Shown here: piece after piece, positions 20,081 through 29,156 of the stretch
Position numbering within the stretch: the stretch's first letter is position 1
Layout of the letters: every line of letters begins with the position of its first letter
The notes under the pieces: model-generated
What the model was told of the DNA's origin: nothing
Database searches by the model: none
Seen by the model: only the letters and a program-made list of their open reading frames with translations
Made by a program: the position numbers and the translations under genes
Source: Geothermobacter hydrogeniphilus
Lineage (GTDB): Bacteria; Desulfobacterota; Desulfuromonadia; Desulfuromonadales; Geothermobacteraceae
Assembly: GCF_002898515.1 (NCBI RefSeq)
Contig: NZ_PPFX01000002.1
Location: forward strand, 91,594 to 155,593
Direction of reading: 5' to 3'
DNA length: 64,000 nucleotides

Positions 20081-20869
20081 TTACCTCGCAGCACGCACAG
20101 AACCGGCGAAATAGAAGGCTTCGCCCCCCTTGAGAACTTCCAGTTGAAGGTCTCCCAAGGCGGCCAGTTCGGCTTCAACTTCAGCCAGAAACTGGGGTTT
20201 TACATGGAAAATTTTGACGGGAACATCCGGACGGCCAAACTTGGCAAGTTCACTCCTGAGCATCGCCGGAGTCAGGTGACCGCTGGCAATCGCAAGCTCA
20301 CGAAGCCGGTCCGGAAATGAGGTTTCGATAAACGCCAGCAACAGATCACGACACCCTCTGCCGAGCTGCCAGATGGCTTCGGTCGTCGTGGTATCCCCGG
20401 AGAAGAGAACCGAACCGGCATCACCATGGAGCAGATAGCCGGCGGTGAAGACCGGGTGGCTGGTTCGAGCCCACTCGACCCGATAACCGGCGATTTCAGT
20501 TCCACCCGCCTCATTGAGAGGACAGAACTGCAGGGCCGGCGCGGCGGCCTGCGGCAGGCGCGAAAAGTCGGGCCAGACCTCACCATTGAAGAGATTGCGG
20601 CGCAGGCTTTCCAGCACGACAGCAGGGCCCCAAACCCGCAACGGGGTTTCGCGCAGGGTCAGGACATTGTCAACCAGAAAAGCAAGGTCGACCATATGAT
20701 CGAGATGGCCGTGAGTCAGCAGCACATCGTCAATGGCAGCCTGTTCTTCCAGGGGAAGAATGGCGGTCACGGTTCCGGCGTCGAGCAACAGCCGCCCGTC
20801 AAGCAGCAGGCTGCTGGTATTGAAGCCGGGCAGGCGCGATCCGAAACTGCCTAAGACACGTATCTCCAT
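20081..20869 (-). CDS. MBL-fold metallo-hydrolase (possible class II cNMP phosphodiesterase)
   Basis: A 262-residue metallo-beta-lactamase-fold protein with the HxHxDH metal motif at 53-58 (THGHLDHM), a later His in HPVFTAGYLL, Asp in LFSGDTTTTEA and His in SGHLTP, so the di-metal site looks complete. The spacing and the THGHLDHMVDLAFLVDN segment resemble class II 3',5'-cyclic nucleotide phosphodiesterases and, more loosely, RNase Z-like hydrolases. The N-terminus (MEIRVLGSFGSRLPG) starts in the fold directly, with no signal peptide. It sits between trpA and accD. The substrate cannot be settled from sequence. Confidence 0.75.
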   Translation of the reverse strand: MEIRVLGSFGSRLPGFNTSSLLLDGRLLLDAGTVTAILPLEEQAAIDDVLLTHGHLDHMVDLAFLVDNVLTLRETPLRVWGPAVVLESLRRNLFNGEVWPDFSRLPQAAAPALQFCPLNEAGGTEIAGYRVEWARTSHPVFTAGYLLHGDAGSVLFSGDTTTTEAIWQLGRGCRDLLLAFIETSFPDRLRELAIASGHLTPAMLRSELAKFGRPDVPVKIFHVKPQFLAEVEAELAALGDLQLEVLKGGEAFYFAGSVRAAR

Positions 20870-20895
20870 GAATTCCCCGTGGACCGCCCCGAGCT

Positions 20896-21699
20896 TCAGG
20901 TGGCCCGGTCAACTCCCTGGCGCAGGGCGGCGATGAATTCCGCGACCCGCTCCGGCAGTTCGGGTGATTTGCCATATTCGGCAATAATTTTGACCAACGC
21001 GCTGCCGACCACCACCGCATCGGCAAAAGCAGCCACCGCTTCCGCGTCGCTCGGCGAGGTGATACCGAAACCGACCGCAACCGGAACCCTGCTTTCGCGG
21101 CGCAACGCGGCGACGTCTGCGGCAATCGCCTGAGGATCGACATGCTGAGTACCGGTGACGCCGGTCATCGAAACATAATAGAGATAACCTTCGCCGGCGG
21201 CAGCCAGTTGCCGACGACGTTCCGGGGGGCTGGTCGGGGCCAGCAGCGTTATCAGGTTGATCTGCCTGCGGCGCAGAGCTCCATGGATTTCTCCCGCCTC
21301 TTCCGGCGGCAGGTCGACCAGCAACAGGCCATCCACCCCGGCGGCGGCGGCATCCGCGGCAAAGGCGTCGATGCCATAACGCAGCACCGGGTTGTAATAC
21401 CCCATCAGCACAATCGGCGTGTTGGTGTGTTGCCGCACCCGACTCACCAGCTGCAGAATCGCCCCAAGAGTCACGCCACCGGCCAGGGCCCTCTCTGAAG
21501 CGGCCTGAATCGTCGGTCCGTCCGCCATCGGATCGGAAAACGGAATCCCCAGCTCAATGACATCGGCCCCATTCTCAACCAGAGAGTGCAACAACGTCTC
21601 GGTGGTCGCCATATCAGGATCGCCGGCGGTCACAAAGGGTACCAGTGCCTTGCGGCCCTGTTTTTTCAGTTTAGCAAATGTTTCGGCAATCCGTCCCAT
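20896..21699 (-). CDS. trpA: Tryptophan synthase alpha subunit
   Basis: A 267-residue TIM barrel that cleaves indole-3-glycerol phosphate to indole, channelled to TrpB. The catalytic acids Glu49 (ELGIPFSDP) and Asp60 (MADGP) occupy the canonical positions, and FVTAGDPD and GFGITSP phosphate loops are present. The ATG at 21699 has only a weak upstream site (GGGTAAAG). It is not in the trp operon: about 2.4 kb with a helicase, a glycosylase and a repeat-like element separates it from trpB, and it has its own promoter. Confidence 0.96.
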   Translation of the reverse strand: MGRIAETFAKLKKQGRKALVPFVTAGDPDMATTETLLHSLVENGADVIELGIPFSDPMADGPTIQAASERALAGGVTLGAILQLVSRVRQHTNTPIVLMGYYNPVLRYGIDAFAADAAAAGVDGLLLVDLPPEEAGEIHGALRRRQINLITLLAPTSPPERRRQLAAAGEGYLYYVSMTGVTGTQHVDPQAIAADVAALRRESRVPVAVGFGITSPSDAEAVAAFADAVVVGSALVKIIAEYGKSPELPERVAEFIAALRQGVDRAT

Positions 21700-21729
21700 G
21701 CTTTACCCGTTTTCCATTCAAATTCTGCC

Positions 21730-21758
21730 AGTCTAATCGAACGACGATGCCTTTTCAA
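21730..21758 (-). promoter_or_regulatory. Sigma70-type promoter for trpA-MBL-accD-folC-lptD-ftsB
   Basis: A TTGAAA -35 (21753-21758) lies 17 bases from a TAGACT -10 (21730-21735), in the 62-base gap between the glycosylase and trpA. The predicted start is near 21723, giving a short leader of about 25 bases with no room for an attenuator. Confidence 0.7.
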
Positions 21759-21761
21759 CCG

Positions 21762-22430
21762 TTATCCCGCCAGGCGTCGCACCGTCTGCAGCAGGTCCTG
21801 AAACATGGCAACCGTCAGACGACCGGTCTGAATATTATAGCGGCTGGTGTGATAGCTGCCGACCAGGCTCGGCGCTCCTGCAAAGGGATAAACAACACCA
21901 TGCCCGAAGGGATAATCACCGAGACGTTCGACAAACCCCCACGCCTTATAGGCCTGCAGCAGGGAACGGAAAGCATCTCCTCCAAGGGCGACCACCACCC
22001 GCAACCGCGGCAGGGCGGCAAGCTCATTCAGCAGAAAACCGCGACAGGCATGAAATTCATCGGCCCGCGGTTTATTTCCCGGCGGCAGGCACTTGACGGC
22101 ATTGGTCAGATAGAGATCATGCAACCGCAGGCCGTCATTCGCCGCCACCGCCTGGGGCTGATTGCTGAACCCCGCCTGGTGCAGCAACGGGTACATGAAG
22201 TCACCGGCACCGTCCCCGGTGAAGGGGCGTCCGGTCCGATTGGCCCCGTGCGCCCCGGGCGCCAGTCCGACCAGGCAGACACGTGCCCGGCGGTCACCGA
22301 ATCCGGGCACCGGCCGGTTCCAGTAATCACTTCGACTGAGACCTTGGCGGGGTGGGAGATCACCGAGCAACTGCACCAGGCGCGGGCAACACCGGCAGCT
22401 CAACAGACCGGGGAGTTCAGCACCGAGCAT
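21762..22430 (-). CDS. Family 5 uracil-DNA glycosylase (UDGb type)
   Basis: A 222-residue iron-sulfur glycosylase that excises uracil and other deaminated bases. Motif A is GLAPGAHGANRTGRPFTG, with Ala where other UDGs have the catalytic Asn/Asp, which is diagnostic of family 5; the C-terminal motif GSYHTSRYN is also present. Four Cys fit the 4Fe-4S site: Cys12 and Cys15 (CRCC), one in NAVKC and one in FHACRG. Three ATG codons lie in tandem behind AGGAG; the third (22430) has the best spacing. It is downstream of the helicase with 70 bases between them. Confidence 0.88.
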   Translation of the reverse strand: MLGAELPGLLSCRCCPRLVQLLGDLPPRQGLSRSDYWNRPVPGFGDRRARVCLVGLAPGAHGANRTGRPFTGDGAGDFMYPLLHQAGFSNQPQAVAANDGLRLHDLYLTNAVKCLPPGNKPRADEFHACRGFLLNELAALPRLRVVVALGGDAFRSLLQAYKAWGFVERLGDYPFGHGVVYPFAGAPSLVGSYHTSRYNIQTGRLTVAMFQDLLQTVRRLAG

Positions 22431-22480
22431 CATCATCTCCTGGCAACCCGATCCAGTGGAACAGTGCCGGATCTGGTGGG

Positions 22481-22500
22481 CGGACAATGGTCATTGTCCG
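22481..22500 (-). terminator. Hairpin immediately after the helicase stop codon
   Basis: An 8-bp perfect stem (CGGACAAT / ATTGTCCG) with a 4-base loop directly abuts the helicase stop codon. No T-run follows, so it may be a weak or Rho-associated terminator or a 3' end stabiliser. Confidence 0.4.
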
Positions 22501-23766
22501 TCAGGATCCGCTCTTCGAACCGCGCGGTTTCTGCCGGGGGTGTCGTCTGGACCGACGCCGCTTTTCACCTTCGGTCGGTCGTCCCTTCTGCGGCGGCTTC
22601 TTGCGCGGCGCCGGCCGCTTGTAATTCCAGACCAGCTGATCATCCTCGGGAAAGGTGCTGGGAATCTTCTGTCCCAGGTATTCCTCGATGTCGGCCAGGT
22701 AAAAAACCAGCTCTTCATCAGCCAGGGTGATCGCCTTCCCCATCGCTCCGGCACGCGCGGTCCGACCGATGCGATGAACATAATCCTCCGGATCCTGCGG
22801 CAGATCGTAATTGACAACGTGACTGACATCCTCGACGTGGATGCCGCGGGACGCGACATCGGTCGCAACCAGGAAATTCAACCGTCCGGCCTTGAAATCG
22901 TCAAGGATACGCATCCGTTTGCGCTGCACGATGTCACCGGAAATAACCGCCGCCCTGCAGTCGTTGGCCTTGAGCTTGTCGGCCAGATGTTCCGCCTCGC
23001 GCTTGGTATTGACAAACAACAGGGTGCGCTGGGGCTGTTCCTGCCGGATCAGCCCCAGCAGCAGGGGGAATTTCTCCCGGCGGGTCACATGATAGAGAAT
23101 CTGCTCAACCCGGTCGACGGTCATCTTCTCCGGCTCGATGCGAACCTTTTCGGCAATATCCATGAACTCGTAGGCCAGCTCCATCACCCGCTGGCTGAGG
23201 GTCGCCGAAAAGAGCATGGTCTGGCGTTTTTCATAGGACGGCAGCTTGCGCAACAGAAAACGCAGGTCACGGATGAAGCCCATGTCAAACATCCGGTCGG
23301 CCTCGTCGATGATCACCGCCTCGATCCGGTCGAGGGCGAAGACCTTCTGTTTGTAGTAATCGATCAAACGCCCCGGTGTCGCCACAATCACGTCGACGCC
23401 GTTGCGCAGCGCCTGTCGCTGTTTTTCATAATCGACACCGCCGAAAATCGGTTGCACCTTGAATGGACAACCGCTGCCGAGTCCTTCGGCATCGGCGCAG
23501 ATCTGCACCACCAGCTCCCGGGTCGGGGCGATGATCAGGGCGCGCGGGTTGGCGGTGGTCCGTCCCCCGCTGCGCAGCAGACGGGTAAAGAGCGAGATCA
23601 GGAAGGCGGCGGTCTTGCCGGTTCCGGTCTGGGCCTGGGCTGCGACATCCTTGCCGGCCAGCGCCAGCGGGATGGACTGTTCCTGCACCGGGGTCAGTTC
23701 GCTGAAACCGACAGCGTTGATCCCCTGCAGCACTTCGGCCGGCAGGTCGAGTTCGGTAAATTTCAT
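22501..23766 (-). CDS. DEAD-box ATP-dependent RNA helicase (RhlB/RhlE-like)
   Basis: A 421-residue SF2 helicase. It shows an N-terminal Q-motif region (FSELTPVQEQSIP), motif I AQTGTGKT at 45-52, PTRELVVQI, TPGRLID, motif II DEAD at 154-157, SAT, and motif VI HRIGRTARAG. The last 40 residues are strongly basic (KRPAPRKKPPQKGRP and on), a typical RNA-anchoring tail. The ATG at 23766 has AGGAG close upstream and starts the conserved sequence (MKFTELDLPAEVL). Role in RNA decay or ribosome assembly is likely; the subfamily cannot be fixed by eye. Confidence 0.92.
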   Translation of the reverse strand: MKFTELDLPAEVLQGINAVGFSELTPVQEQSIPLALAGKDVAAQAQTGTGKTAAFLISLFTRLLRSGGRTTANPRALIIAPTRELVVQICADAEGLGSGCPFKVQPIFGGVDYEKQRQALRNGVDVIVATPGRLIDYYKQKVFALDRIEAVIIDEADRMFDMGFIRDLRFLLRKLPSYEKRQTMLFSATLSQRVMELAYEFMDIAEKVRIEPEKMTVDRVEQILYHVTRREKFPLLLGLIRQEQPQRTLLFVNTKREAEHLADKLKANDCRAAVISGDIVQRKRMRILDDFKAGRLNFLVATDVASRGIHVEDVSHVVNYDLPQDPEDYVHRIGRTARAGAMGKAITLADEELVFYLADIEEYLGQKIPSTFPEDDQLVWNYKRPAPRKKPPQKGRPTEGEKRRRSRRHPRQKPRGSKSGS

Positions 23767-23927
23767 AAGCTCCTGGTTCCGGATGTTGCGGATCACCGCG
23801 ACTGCGGGATCTGGCATCCTGTTGATGAACGTACCCGCCATAAATGGCGAGGTCTGCGAAATCCGGCCGATAAACAATCAGTCCCGGATGAAAACCTTAG
23901 CTGGGTGCTGAAAAAATCGTTCCCCGG

Positions 23928-24044
23928 GCTGAGCAAAAATATCCAGATGTAAGGCGTCCGCACACCCGCGGAATAAGGCGTACCGGAAGGTACGTCGTTG
24001 ACGCGGGGGAAGGACAACGCAGCAGACGGACGTTTTTCATCAGC
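23928..24044. repeat. Imperfect palindromic element, candidate dispersed repeat
   Basis: This element of 117 bases is a nested inverted repeat. The ends match imperfectly (GCTGAGCAAAAA against GCTGATGAAAAA on the other strand). Inside are CGTCCG / CGGACG (23955-23960 and 24027-24032), CCCGCG / CGCGGG (23965-23970 and 24002-24007) and the apex CGTACC-GGAA-GGTACG (23979-23994). It encodes nothing obvious and could form a long hairpin as RNA or DNA. Its form resembles MITE or REP-like elements, but only one copy is in this window. Confidence 0.6.
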
Positions 24045-24045
24045 C

Positions 24046-24075
24046 TGGCACCTGAATTCACTGATTCAGGTGCCA
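24046..24075 (-). terminator. Hairpin after trpB (end of trp operon)
   Basis: A perfect 12-bp stem (TGGCACCTGAAT / ATTCAGGTGCCA) with a 6-base loop lies 1 base after the trpB stop. It lacks a following T-tract, so it is either a non-canonical terminator or a 3' end stabiliser. Its position suggests the trp transcript ends here. Confidence 0.55.
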
Positions 24076-24076
24076 G

Positions 24077-25273
24077 TCAAATCTCGACGCCGATGGCATC
24101 GGCGACGGTATGTATATCCTTGTCGCCGCGACCGGAGAGGCAGACCACCAGCACCTGATCCCTGCCAAGCTGCGGGGCCAGCTTGATCACCTGGGCGATG
24201 GCGTGGGCGCTCTCCAGCGCCGGAATGATCCCCTCAAGCCGGGTCAGGGTCTGAAACGCCGCCAACGCTTCGTCATCCCGAATCGAGACATATTCGGCCC
24301 GGCCGATATCATGCAGGTGGGCATGCTCGGGGCCGACGCCCGGATAATCGAGACCGGCGGAAATAGAGTGGGCATGCTCGATCTGCCCATGTTCGTCCTG
24401 CAGCAGGTAGGTCTTGTTGCCGTGCAGAACTCCGACCTCGCCGGCACCGATGGACGCGGCGTGCCTGCCGCTGTCGATACCGAGTCCAGCCGCCTCGACC
24501 CCGATCAGGCGCACCTTTTCATCCGCAATAAAGGGATAGAACATACCCATGGCGTTGGAGCCGCCACCGATACAGGCCACCGCCCCGTCGGGCAGCCGCC
24601 CCTCAATCTCAAGAATCTGGCGGCGGGTCTCACGGCCGATCACCGCCTGGAAATCGCGCACCATCTCCGGGTAGGGATGCGGCCCGGCCACGGTGCCGAT
24701 GACATAGAAGGTATCACGCACGTGGGTGACCCAGTGGCGCAGGGCGTCATTCATCGCGTCCTTGAGGGTGGCGGTACCGCTGGTCACCCCGTGAACCTCG
24801 GCGCCGAGCAGTTTCATGCGAAACACATTCAGTGCCTGGCGGCGGATATCCTCGGTTCCCATGAAAACCTGGCATTCGAGCCCGAACAGGGCAGCGACCG
24901 TAGCGGTGGCGACCCCGTGCTGGCCGGCGCCGGTTTCGGCGATCACCTTCTGTTTGCCCATCCGCCGTGCCAGCAGAGCCTGGCCGACGGTATTGTTGAC
25001 CTTGTGGGCCCCGGTATGGTTAAGGTCTTCACGCTTCAGGTAGATTTTCGCCCCGCCGAGATGCTCCGTCAAGCGCCGGGCGAAATAAAGCGGGCTGGGA
25101 CGGCCGACATAATGGCGCAGGTAATAGTCGAGTTCGCGCTGAAAGGAGGAGTCCGCCTGCGCTTTGCGATAGGCCTCCTCCAGTTCCTGAATCGCCGGCA
25201 TCAGGGTTTCGGCAACGTAGCGACCGCCGAAAATACCGAAGTGCCCCTGGTTGTCTGGATAATTGTAGCTCAC
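24077..25273 (-). CDS. trpB: Tryptophan synthase beta subunit (TrpB1 type)
   Basis: A PLP enzyme of 398 residues that condenses indole with serine, working with TrpA. The PLP lysine is Lys91 in [11 protein letters not shown]; the PLP phosphate loop [10 protein letters not shown] and [14 protein letters not shown] are typical of TrpB1. I chose the GTG at 25273 (MSYNYPD), which has GGGAG at 8 bases; a GTG two codons upstream (25279) overlaps the trpF stop. It is the last gene of the operon, and the operon also encodes a TrpB2. Confidence 0.95.
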   Translation of the reverse strand: MSYNYPDNQGHFGIFGGRYVAETLMPAIQELEEAYRKAQADSSFQRELDYYLRHYVGRPSPLYFARRLTEHLGGAKIYLKREDLNHTGAHKVNNTVGQALLARRMGKQKVIAETGAGQHGVATATVAALFGLECQVFMGTEDIRRQALNVFRMKLLGAEVHGVTSGTATLKDAMNDALRHWVTHVRDTFYVIGTVAGPHPYPEMVRDFQAVIGRETRRQILEIEGRLPDGAVACIGGGSNAMGMFYPFIADEKVRLIGVEAAGLGIDSGRHAASIGAGEVGVLHGNKTYLLQDEHGQIEHAHSISAGLDYPGVGPEHAHLHDIGRAEYVSIRDDEALAAFQTLTRLEGIIPALESAHAIAQVIKLAPQLGRDQVLVVCLSGRGDKDIHTVADAIGVEI

Positions 25274-25275
25274 TC

Positions 25276-25926
25276 TCACATCTCCCGCCGGGGAGGCGAA
25301 TTCATCCCCCGGCTCTCTCTCCGGACAGCTCTGATAAAGGCTGCAACCCTGGCCGGATCCTTGATTCCCGGCGCCGACTCGACTCCGCTGGAAACGTCAA
25401 CGGCATAGGGTCCGACACAACGCACGGCGTCAGCAACATTGTCCGGTGTCAACCCACCGGCCAGGATCAGCGGACGGCGACTCGCCAACTCCGCCGCCAG
25501 CTGCCAGTTGAAACTGCGTCCGCTGCCCCCATAGCACTCCGGATCCCAGGCATCGAGCAGCAGCGCCGAAACCTGATAGGAACCCGCCTGTTCAAGGGTT
25601 GCCGCGTTCCGCACCCGCAATGCCTTGATCACCTTCACCCCGTCCATACGGCAGGCTTCCGGCGGCTCGTCACCATGGAACTGAACGGCATCCAGTCCGC
25701 AGGCCGCCACCGTTTCGCGAATCGTCTGCGGGTCGGCATTGACAAACAGGCCGACCAGAGTGATGAAGGGCGGCAGCCCGGCAACAATCCTCTGCGCCTG
25801 CTCGATGCTGACACAACGCGGGCTGCCCTCGAAGAAGACCAGCCCGAGCGCATCGGCACCACAGGCGACAGCATGCTCGCCATCCTCGCGACGGGTGATA
25901 CCGCAGATTTTGACCCGAACCGTCAC
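25276..25926 (-). CDS. trpF: Phosphoribosylanthranilate isomerase
   Basis: A 216-residue TIM barrel that isomerises phosphoribosylanthranilate to CdRP, third step of tryptophan synthesis. The N-terminal [10 protein letters not shown] with its catalytic Cys, [13 protein letters not shown] and the catalytic Asp region (LLLDAW) are visible, as are the phosphate loop [10 protein letters not shown] and [11 protein letters not shown]. It starts with GTG at 25926, with TAGGAG 6 bases upstream, 8 bases after the trpB2 stop. It is a stand-alone enzyme, not fused to trpC as in enterobacteria. Confidence 0.95.
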   Translation of the reverse strand: MTVRVKICGITRREDGEHAVACGADALGLVFFEGSPRCVSIEQAQRIVAGLPPFITLVGLFVNADPQTIRETVAACGLDAVQFHGDEPPEACRMDGVKVIKALRVRNAATLEQAGSYQVSALLLDAWDPECYGGSGRSFNWQLAAELASRRPLILAGGLTPDNVADAVRCVGPYAVDVSSGVESAPGIKDPARVAAFIRAVRRESRGMNSPPRREM

Positions 25927-25934
25927 CGGCGCTC

Positions 25935-27293
25935 CTAACCGATCTTCGGCAGCGCCGCGAGCGATTCCCTGATCGCCTCGGCCGGATAGGAGTAATCCTC
26001 CAGTGCGCCGGAGAAGTAGGCGTCGTAGGCGGCCATGTCAACATGGCCATGACCGGAGAGGTTGAACAGGATGGTCCGTTCCTTACCCTCCTCTTTCGCC
26101 TTGAGGGCCTCGACGACAGCGGCCCGGATGGCGTGGGATGACTCCGGCGCCGGGATGATGCCCTCGGCGCGGGTGAACTGCACCGCGGCCTCGAAACAAC
26201 CGGTCTGGCCGAACGCCTGTGCCTCGATCACACCGGCGTCCAGCAGTTGCGACACCAGCGGAGCGGCACCATGGTAGCGCAGCCCGCCGGCATGAATACC
26301 CGGCGGCATGAAATCGTGGCCGAGGGTGTACATCCGGGAAATCGGTGCCATCTTGGCGGTGTCACCGTAATCGAATTCGTAGACCCCCTTGGTCAGGGTC
26401 GGGCAGGACTGGGGCTCGGCCGCCAGTAGACGAACCTCCTTGCCGGCCGCCTTGTCGGCCACAAACGGGAAGGCAAGCCCGGCGAAATTGGAACCGCCGC
26501 CATGGCAGCCGATGACAACATCGGGATAGTCGCCGACCAGGGCCAGCTGCTCCTTGGCTTCCAGGCCGATCACCGACTGATGCAGACAGACATGGTTGAG
26601 GACGCTGCCGAGAGCATAGCGGGTGTTCTCGTGGGTCACCGCATCCTCCACCGCCTCGCTGATGGCGATTCCCAGCGAACCGTTGCTGTCGGGATGCTGT
26701 TCGAGAATCGCCCGGCCGGCATCGGTCTGGTCCGAGGGCGAGGGAATGACATTGGCTCCCCAGAGCTGCATCATGCTCTTGCGGTAGGGTTTCTGGTTGA
26801 AGGAGACCTTGACCATGTAGACGGTGCATTCCAGGCCGAACATCTGGCAGGCCAGGGCGATCGACGACCCCCACTGCCCGGCGCCGGTCTCGCTGGCAAT
26901 CCTTTTGGTCCCGGCCAGCTTGTTGTAATAGGCCTGGGGAACGGCGGTATTCGGCTTGTGGCTGCCGGCCGGGGAAACCCCTTCGTACTTGTAGTAAATC
27001 TTCGCCGGGGTGCCGAGGACCTTTTCCAGACGACGGGCGCGGAACAGCGGCGAAGGACGCCAGAGGCGGTAGATATCCAGAACCTGTTCGGGAATCTTGA
27101 TCCAGCGCTCGCTGGAAACTTCCTGTTCAATCAGTCCCATGGGAAACAGCGGCAGCAGATCGTCCGGGGTCACCGGCTGCAGGGTGCCGGGATGGATCAC
27201 CGGTGCCATCGGGCCCGGCAGATCGGGGATGACATTGTACCAGCTGGTCGGAATACGGTCTTCCGGAAGAAGAATCTTGATTACCTCAGACAT
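25935..27293 (-). CDS. trpB2: TrpB-like PLP enzyme (TrpB2)
   Basis: A 452-residue beta-type tryptophan synthase of the TrpB2 group, about 50 residues longer than TrpB1. Lys113 in [13 protein letters not shown] is the PLP lysine, and [15 protein letters not shown] is the phosphate loop. The long N-terminal part ([19 protein letters not shown]) is TrpB2-specific. TrpB2 enzymes use serine and indole, often without binding TrpA tightly, or salvage free indole. The ATG at 27293 has GGGAGGT 5 bases upstream; the gene overlaps trpC by 8 bases. Its role beside a normal trpB is not resolved by sequence. Confidence 0.92.
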   Translation of the reverse strand: MSEVIKILLPEDRIPTSWYNVIPDLPGPMAPVIHPGTLQPVTPDDLLPLFPMGLIEQEVSSERWIKIPEQVLDIYRLWRPSPLFRARRLEKVLGTPAKIYYKYEGVSPAGSHKPNTAVPQAYYNKLAGTKRIASETGAGQWGSSIALACQMFGLECTVYMVKVSFNQKPYRKSMMQLWGANVIPSPSDQTDAGRAILEQHPDSNGSLGIAISEAVEDAVTHENTRYALGSVLNHVCLHQSVIGLEAKEQLALVGDYPDVVIGCHGGGSNFAGLAFPFVADKAAGKEVRLLAAEPQSCPTLTKGVYEFDYGDTAKMAPISRMYTLGHDFMPPGIHAGGLRYHGAAPLVSQLLDAGVIEAQAFGQTGCFEAAVQFTRAEGIIPAPESSHAIRAAVVEALKAKEEGKERTILFNLSGHGHVDMAAYDAYFSGALEDYSYPAEAIRESLAALPKIG

Positions 27294-28080
27294 GACTACC
27301 TCCCTGGAGTTCGGCCAGCTTGGCCGGAATATCAGTTTCACGCATCAGGCTCTCACCAATCAGAAACGCGCGCGCCCCGGCCCGCTGCAGGCGCTCGATA
27401 TCCGCCCGCGTGTGCAGTCCGCTCTCGGCAACCGGCAACGCCTCCGGCGGCAGCAGCGGCAACAGCCGCTCAGTGGTCGCCAGGTCCGTGGCAAAGGTTT
27501 TCAGGTTGCGGTTGTTGATGCCGAACAGCGGCGCGGCGACCTGGAAACTTTTTTCGATTTCAGCCGCGTCGTGCACTTCAAGCAGCACATCGAGACCGAG
27601 TTCGGCCGCCTCGGCGGCAAAATCCTCCAGCTGGGCCGACTCGAGGGCGGCGGCAATCAGCAGTACGGCATCGGCGCCGGCCGCCCGCGCCTCAAAAAGC
27701 TGATAGCGGTCGATCATAAAATCCTTGCGCAGCAACGGCAGCGAAACCTGATCCCGGACCCGTTGCAGGTAAGCGAGATCACCGTAGAAGAACTCCCGGT
27801 CGGTCAACACCGACAGGCAGGTCGCACCACCGTCCCGGTAGTCACCGGCGATCCGGACGGGATCGAAATCGGCCCGGATAATTCCCCGCGAGGGAGACCC
27901 CTTCTTCACCTCGGCGATAATGGCGGTGCCTGTTTCACTGCGGGACGAAAGAGCGGCGGCAAAGCCGCGCGTCGGCTCGAGATCACGACAGCGGGCCCGA
28001 TACTCGGAGAGCGGCATCCGGGCAACCGCATCGGCGACCTCCTGCTGTTTATGACACAGAATTTTGTCCAGAATCGACAT
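27286..28080 (-). CDS. trpC: Indole-3-glycerol phosphate synthase
   Basis: A 264-residue TIM barrel that decarboxylates and closes CdRP to indole-3-glycerol phosphate. [15 protein letters not shown] contains the catalytic Lys, LLRKDFMID a second Lys, and LLEVHD the catalytic Glu; [10 protein letters not shown] ends the phosphate site. I chose the ATG at 28080 (MSILDKIL); an in-frame TTG at 28089 would add three residues. It begins 23 bases after the trpD stop and overlaps trpB2 by 8 bases. Confidence 0.95.
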   Translation of the reverse strand: MSILDKILCHKQQEVADAVARMPLSEYRARCRDLEPTRGFAAALSSRSETGTAIIAEVKKGSPSRGIIRADFDPVRIAGDYRDGGATCLSVLTDREFFYGDLAYLQRVRDQVSLPLLRKDFMIDRYQLFEARAAGADAVLLIAAALESAQLEDFAAEAAELGLDVLLEVHDAAEIEKSFQVAAPLFGINNRNLKTFATDLATTERLLPLLPPEALPVAESGLHTRADIERLQRAGARAFLIGESLMRETDIPAKLAELQGGSHV

Positions 28081-28103
28081 CCGTTGCAACTCACTCAGGC
28101 AGA

Positions 28104-29156
28104 TCAGACCCGGTTGGTCAGTTCGACCAGGGCATTCAGACAGGCAAGAGCCCGTCCCTCGTCGATGGCGGTCGCGGCCCGGGACAGCCCCGTAAGCGGG
28201 TTCTCGGCAGCGCCTGCGGCCACCAGGGCATAAGCGGCATTGAGCAGCACCACATCCCGTTTCGGGCCTGTTTCACCGGCAAGAACAGCGCGGACAATGG
28301 CCGCGTTACATGCGGCATCGCCACCCTGCAGGTCACTCAACGAACAGGTTTCCAGGCCGAAATTGCGTGGATCGATGAGTCCCATGTCCACCTTGCCATC
28401 GGCAATCGCGGCCACCCGGGTCGGCCCGGTCAGAGTGATCTCATCCATACCGTCACTGCCATGGACAACGAACCCGCGTCGACAGCCCAGTCCGCAAAGG
28501 ACTTCCGCCAACGACGCGACCAGGTCTTCGCGAAAAACCCCGAGGACCTGGCAATCAGCACCCGCCGGATTGGTCAAGGGCCCGAGAATATTGAAAATAG
28601 TCCGGATGCCGATCTCGCGGCGTGGACCGATAGCATGTTTCATCGCTCCGTGCAGAGCCGGGGCAAAGAGGAAACCGACACCGATCTGCTCGATGGCGGC
28701 GGCAACCTGATCCGGGGTCACATCAAGATTGACGCCGAGAGCCTCAAGCACGTCGGCACTGCCGCAGGCCGATGAGATGCTGCGGTTACCGTGTTTGGCG
28801 ACCTTGACGCCACAGGCGGCGACAACAAAGGCGACCGTGGTCGAAATGTTGAAGCTGCGCGTACCGCTGCCGCCGGTGCCGCAGGTATCGAGAATCGACT
28901 CACGGTCAAGATTGATCTCGTCGCGATCGATATCCAGGGTCCGGCCGACCCGGATCGGGGTGGCGTGGTCCCGCATCACCCGCGCGGCACCGCGGATTTC
29001 TTCGACTGTCTCGCCCTTGATGCGCAGGGCGGTGATCAGCGCGCCGATCTGGGCCGGAGTCGCCTCCCCGCCCATGACCTGGTTCATCACCTCGATCATT
29101 TCCGCTTCACTCAGGTTCTGTCCTTCGACCAGTTTGGCGATAGCCTGTTTAATCAT
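28104..29156 (-). CDS. trpD: Anthranilate phosphoribosyltransferase
   Basis: A 350-residue enzyme that transfers the phosphoribosyl group of PRPP to anthranilate. The signature glycine-rich PRPP loop [17 protein letters not shown], the [21 protein letters not shown] segment and the [12 protein letters not shown] region are all present. It starts with ATG overlapping the trpG stop by 4 bases. It is not fused to trpG. The length is typical of the monofunctional family. Confidence 0.95.
   Translation of the reverse strand: MIKQAIAKLVEGQNLSEAEMIEVMNQVMGGEATPAQIGALITALRIKGETVEEIRGAARVMRDHATPIRVGRTLDIDRDEINLDRESILDTCGTGGSGTRSFNISTTVAFVVAACGVKVAKHGNRSISSACGSADVLEALGVNLDVTPDQVAAAIEQIGVGFLFAPALHGAMKHAIGPRREIGIRTIFNILGPLTNPAGADCQVLGVFREDLVASLAEVLCGLGCRRGFVVHGSDGMDEITLTGPTRVAAIADGKVDMGLIDPRNFGLETCSLSDLQGGDAACNAAIVRAVLAGETGPKRDVVLLNAAYALVAAGAAENPLTGLSRAATAIDEGRALACLNALVELTNRV

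Larger units (their letters stand above)
23767..24076 (-). other. Intergenic region upstream of the helicase (310 bases)
   Basis: The only gene-free stretch over 300 bases. It holds, from the trpB side, a 12-bp hairpin (24046-24075), a palindromic repeat-like element (23928-24044), then about 160 bases of helicase leader. I see no convincing promoter and no credible small ORF in the leader. Confidence 0.7.

Noticed and set aside
23767..23877. N-terminal extension of the DEAD-box helicase to 23877
   Set aside because: The added 37 residues lack family similarity, while the ATG at 23766 has an AGGAG site and starts the conserved Q-motif region.
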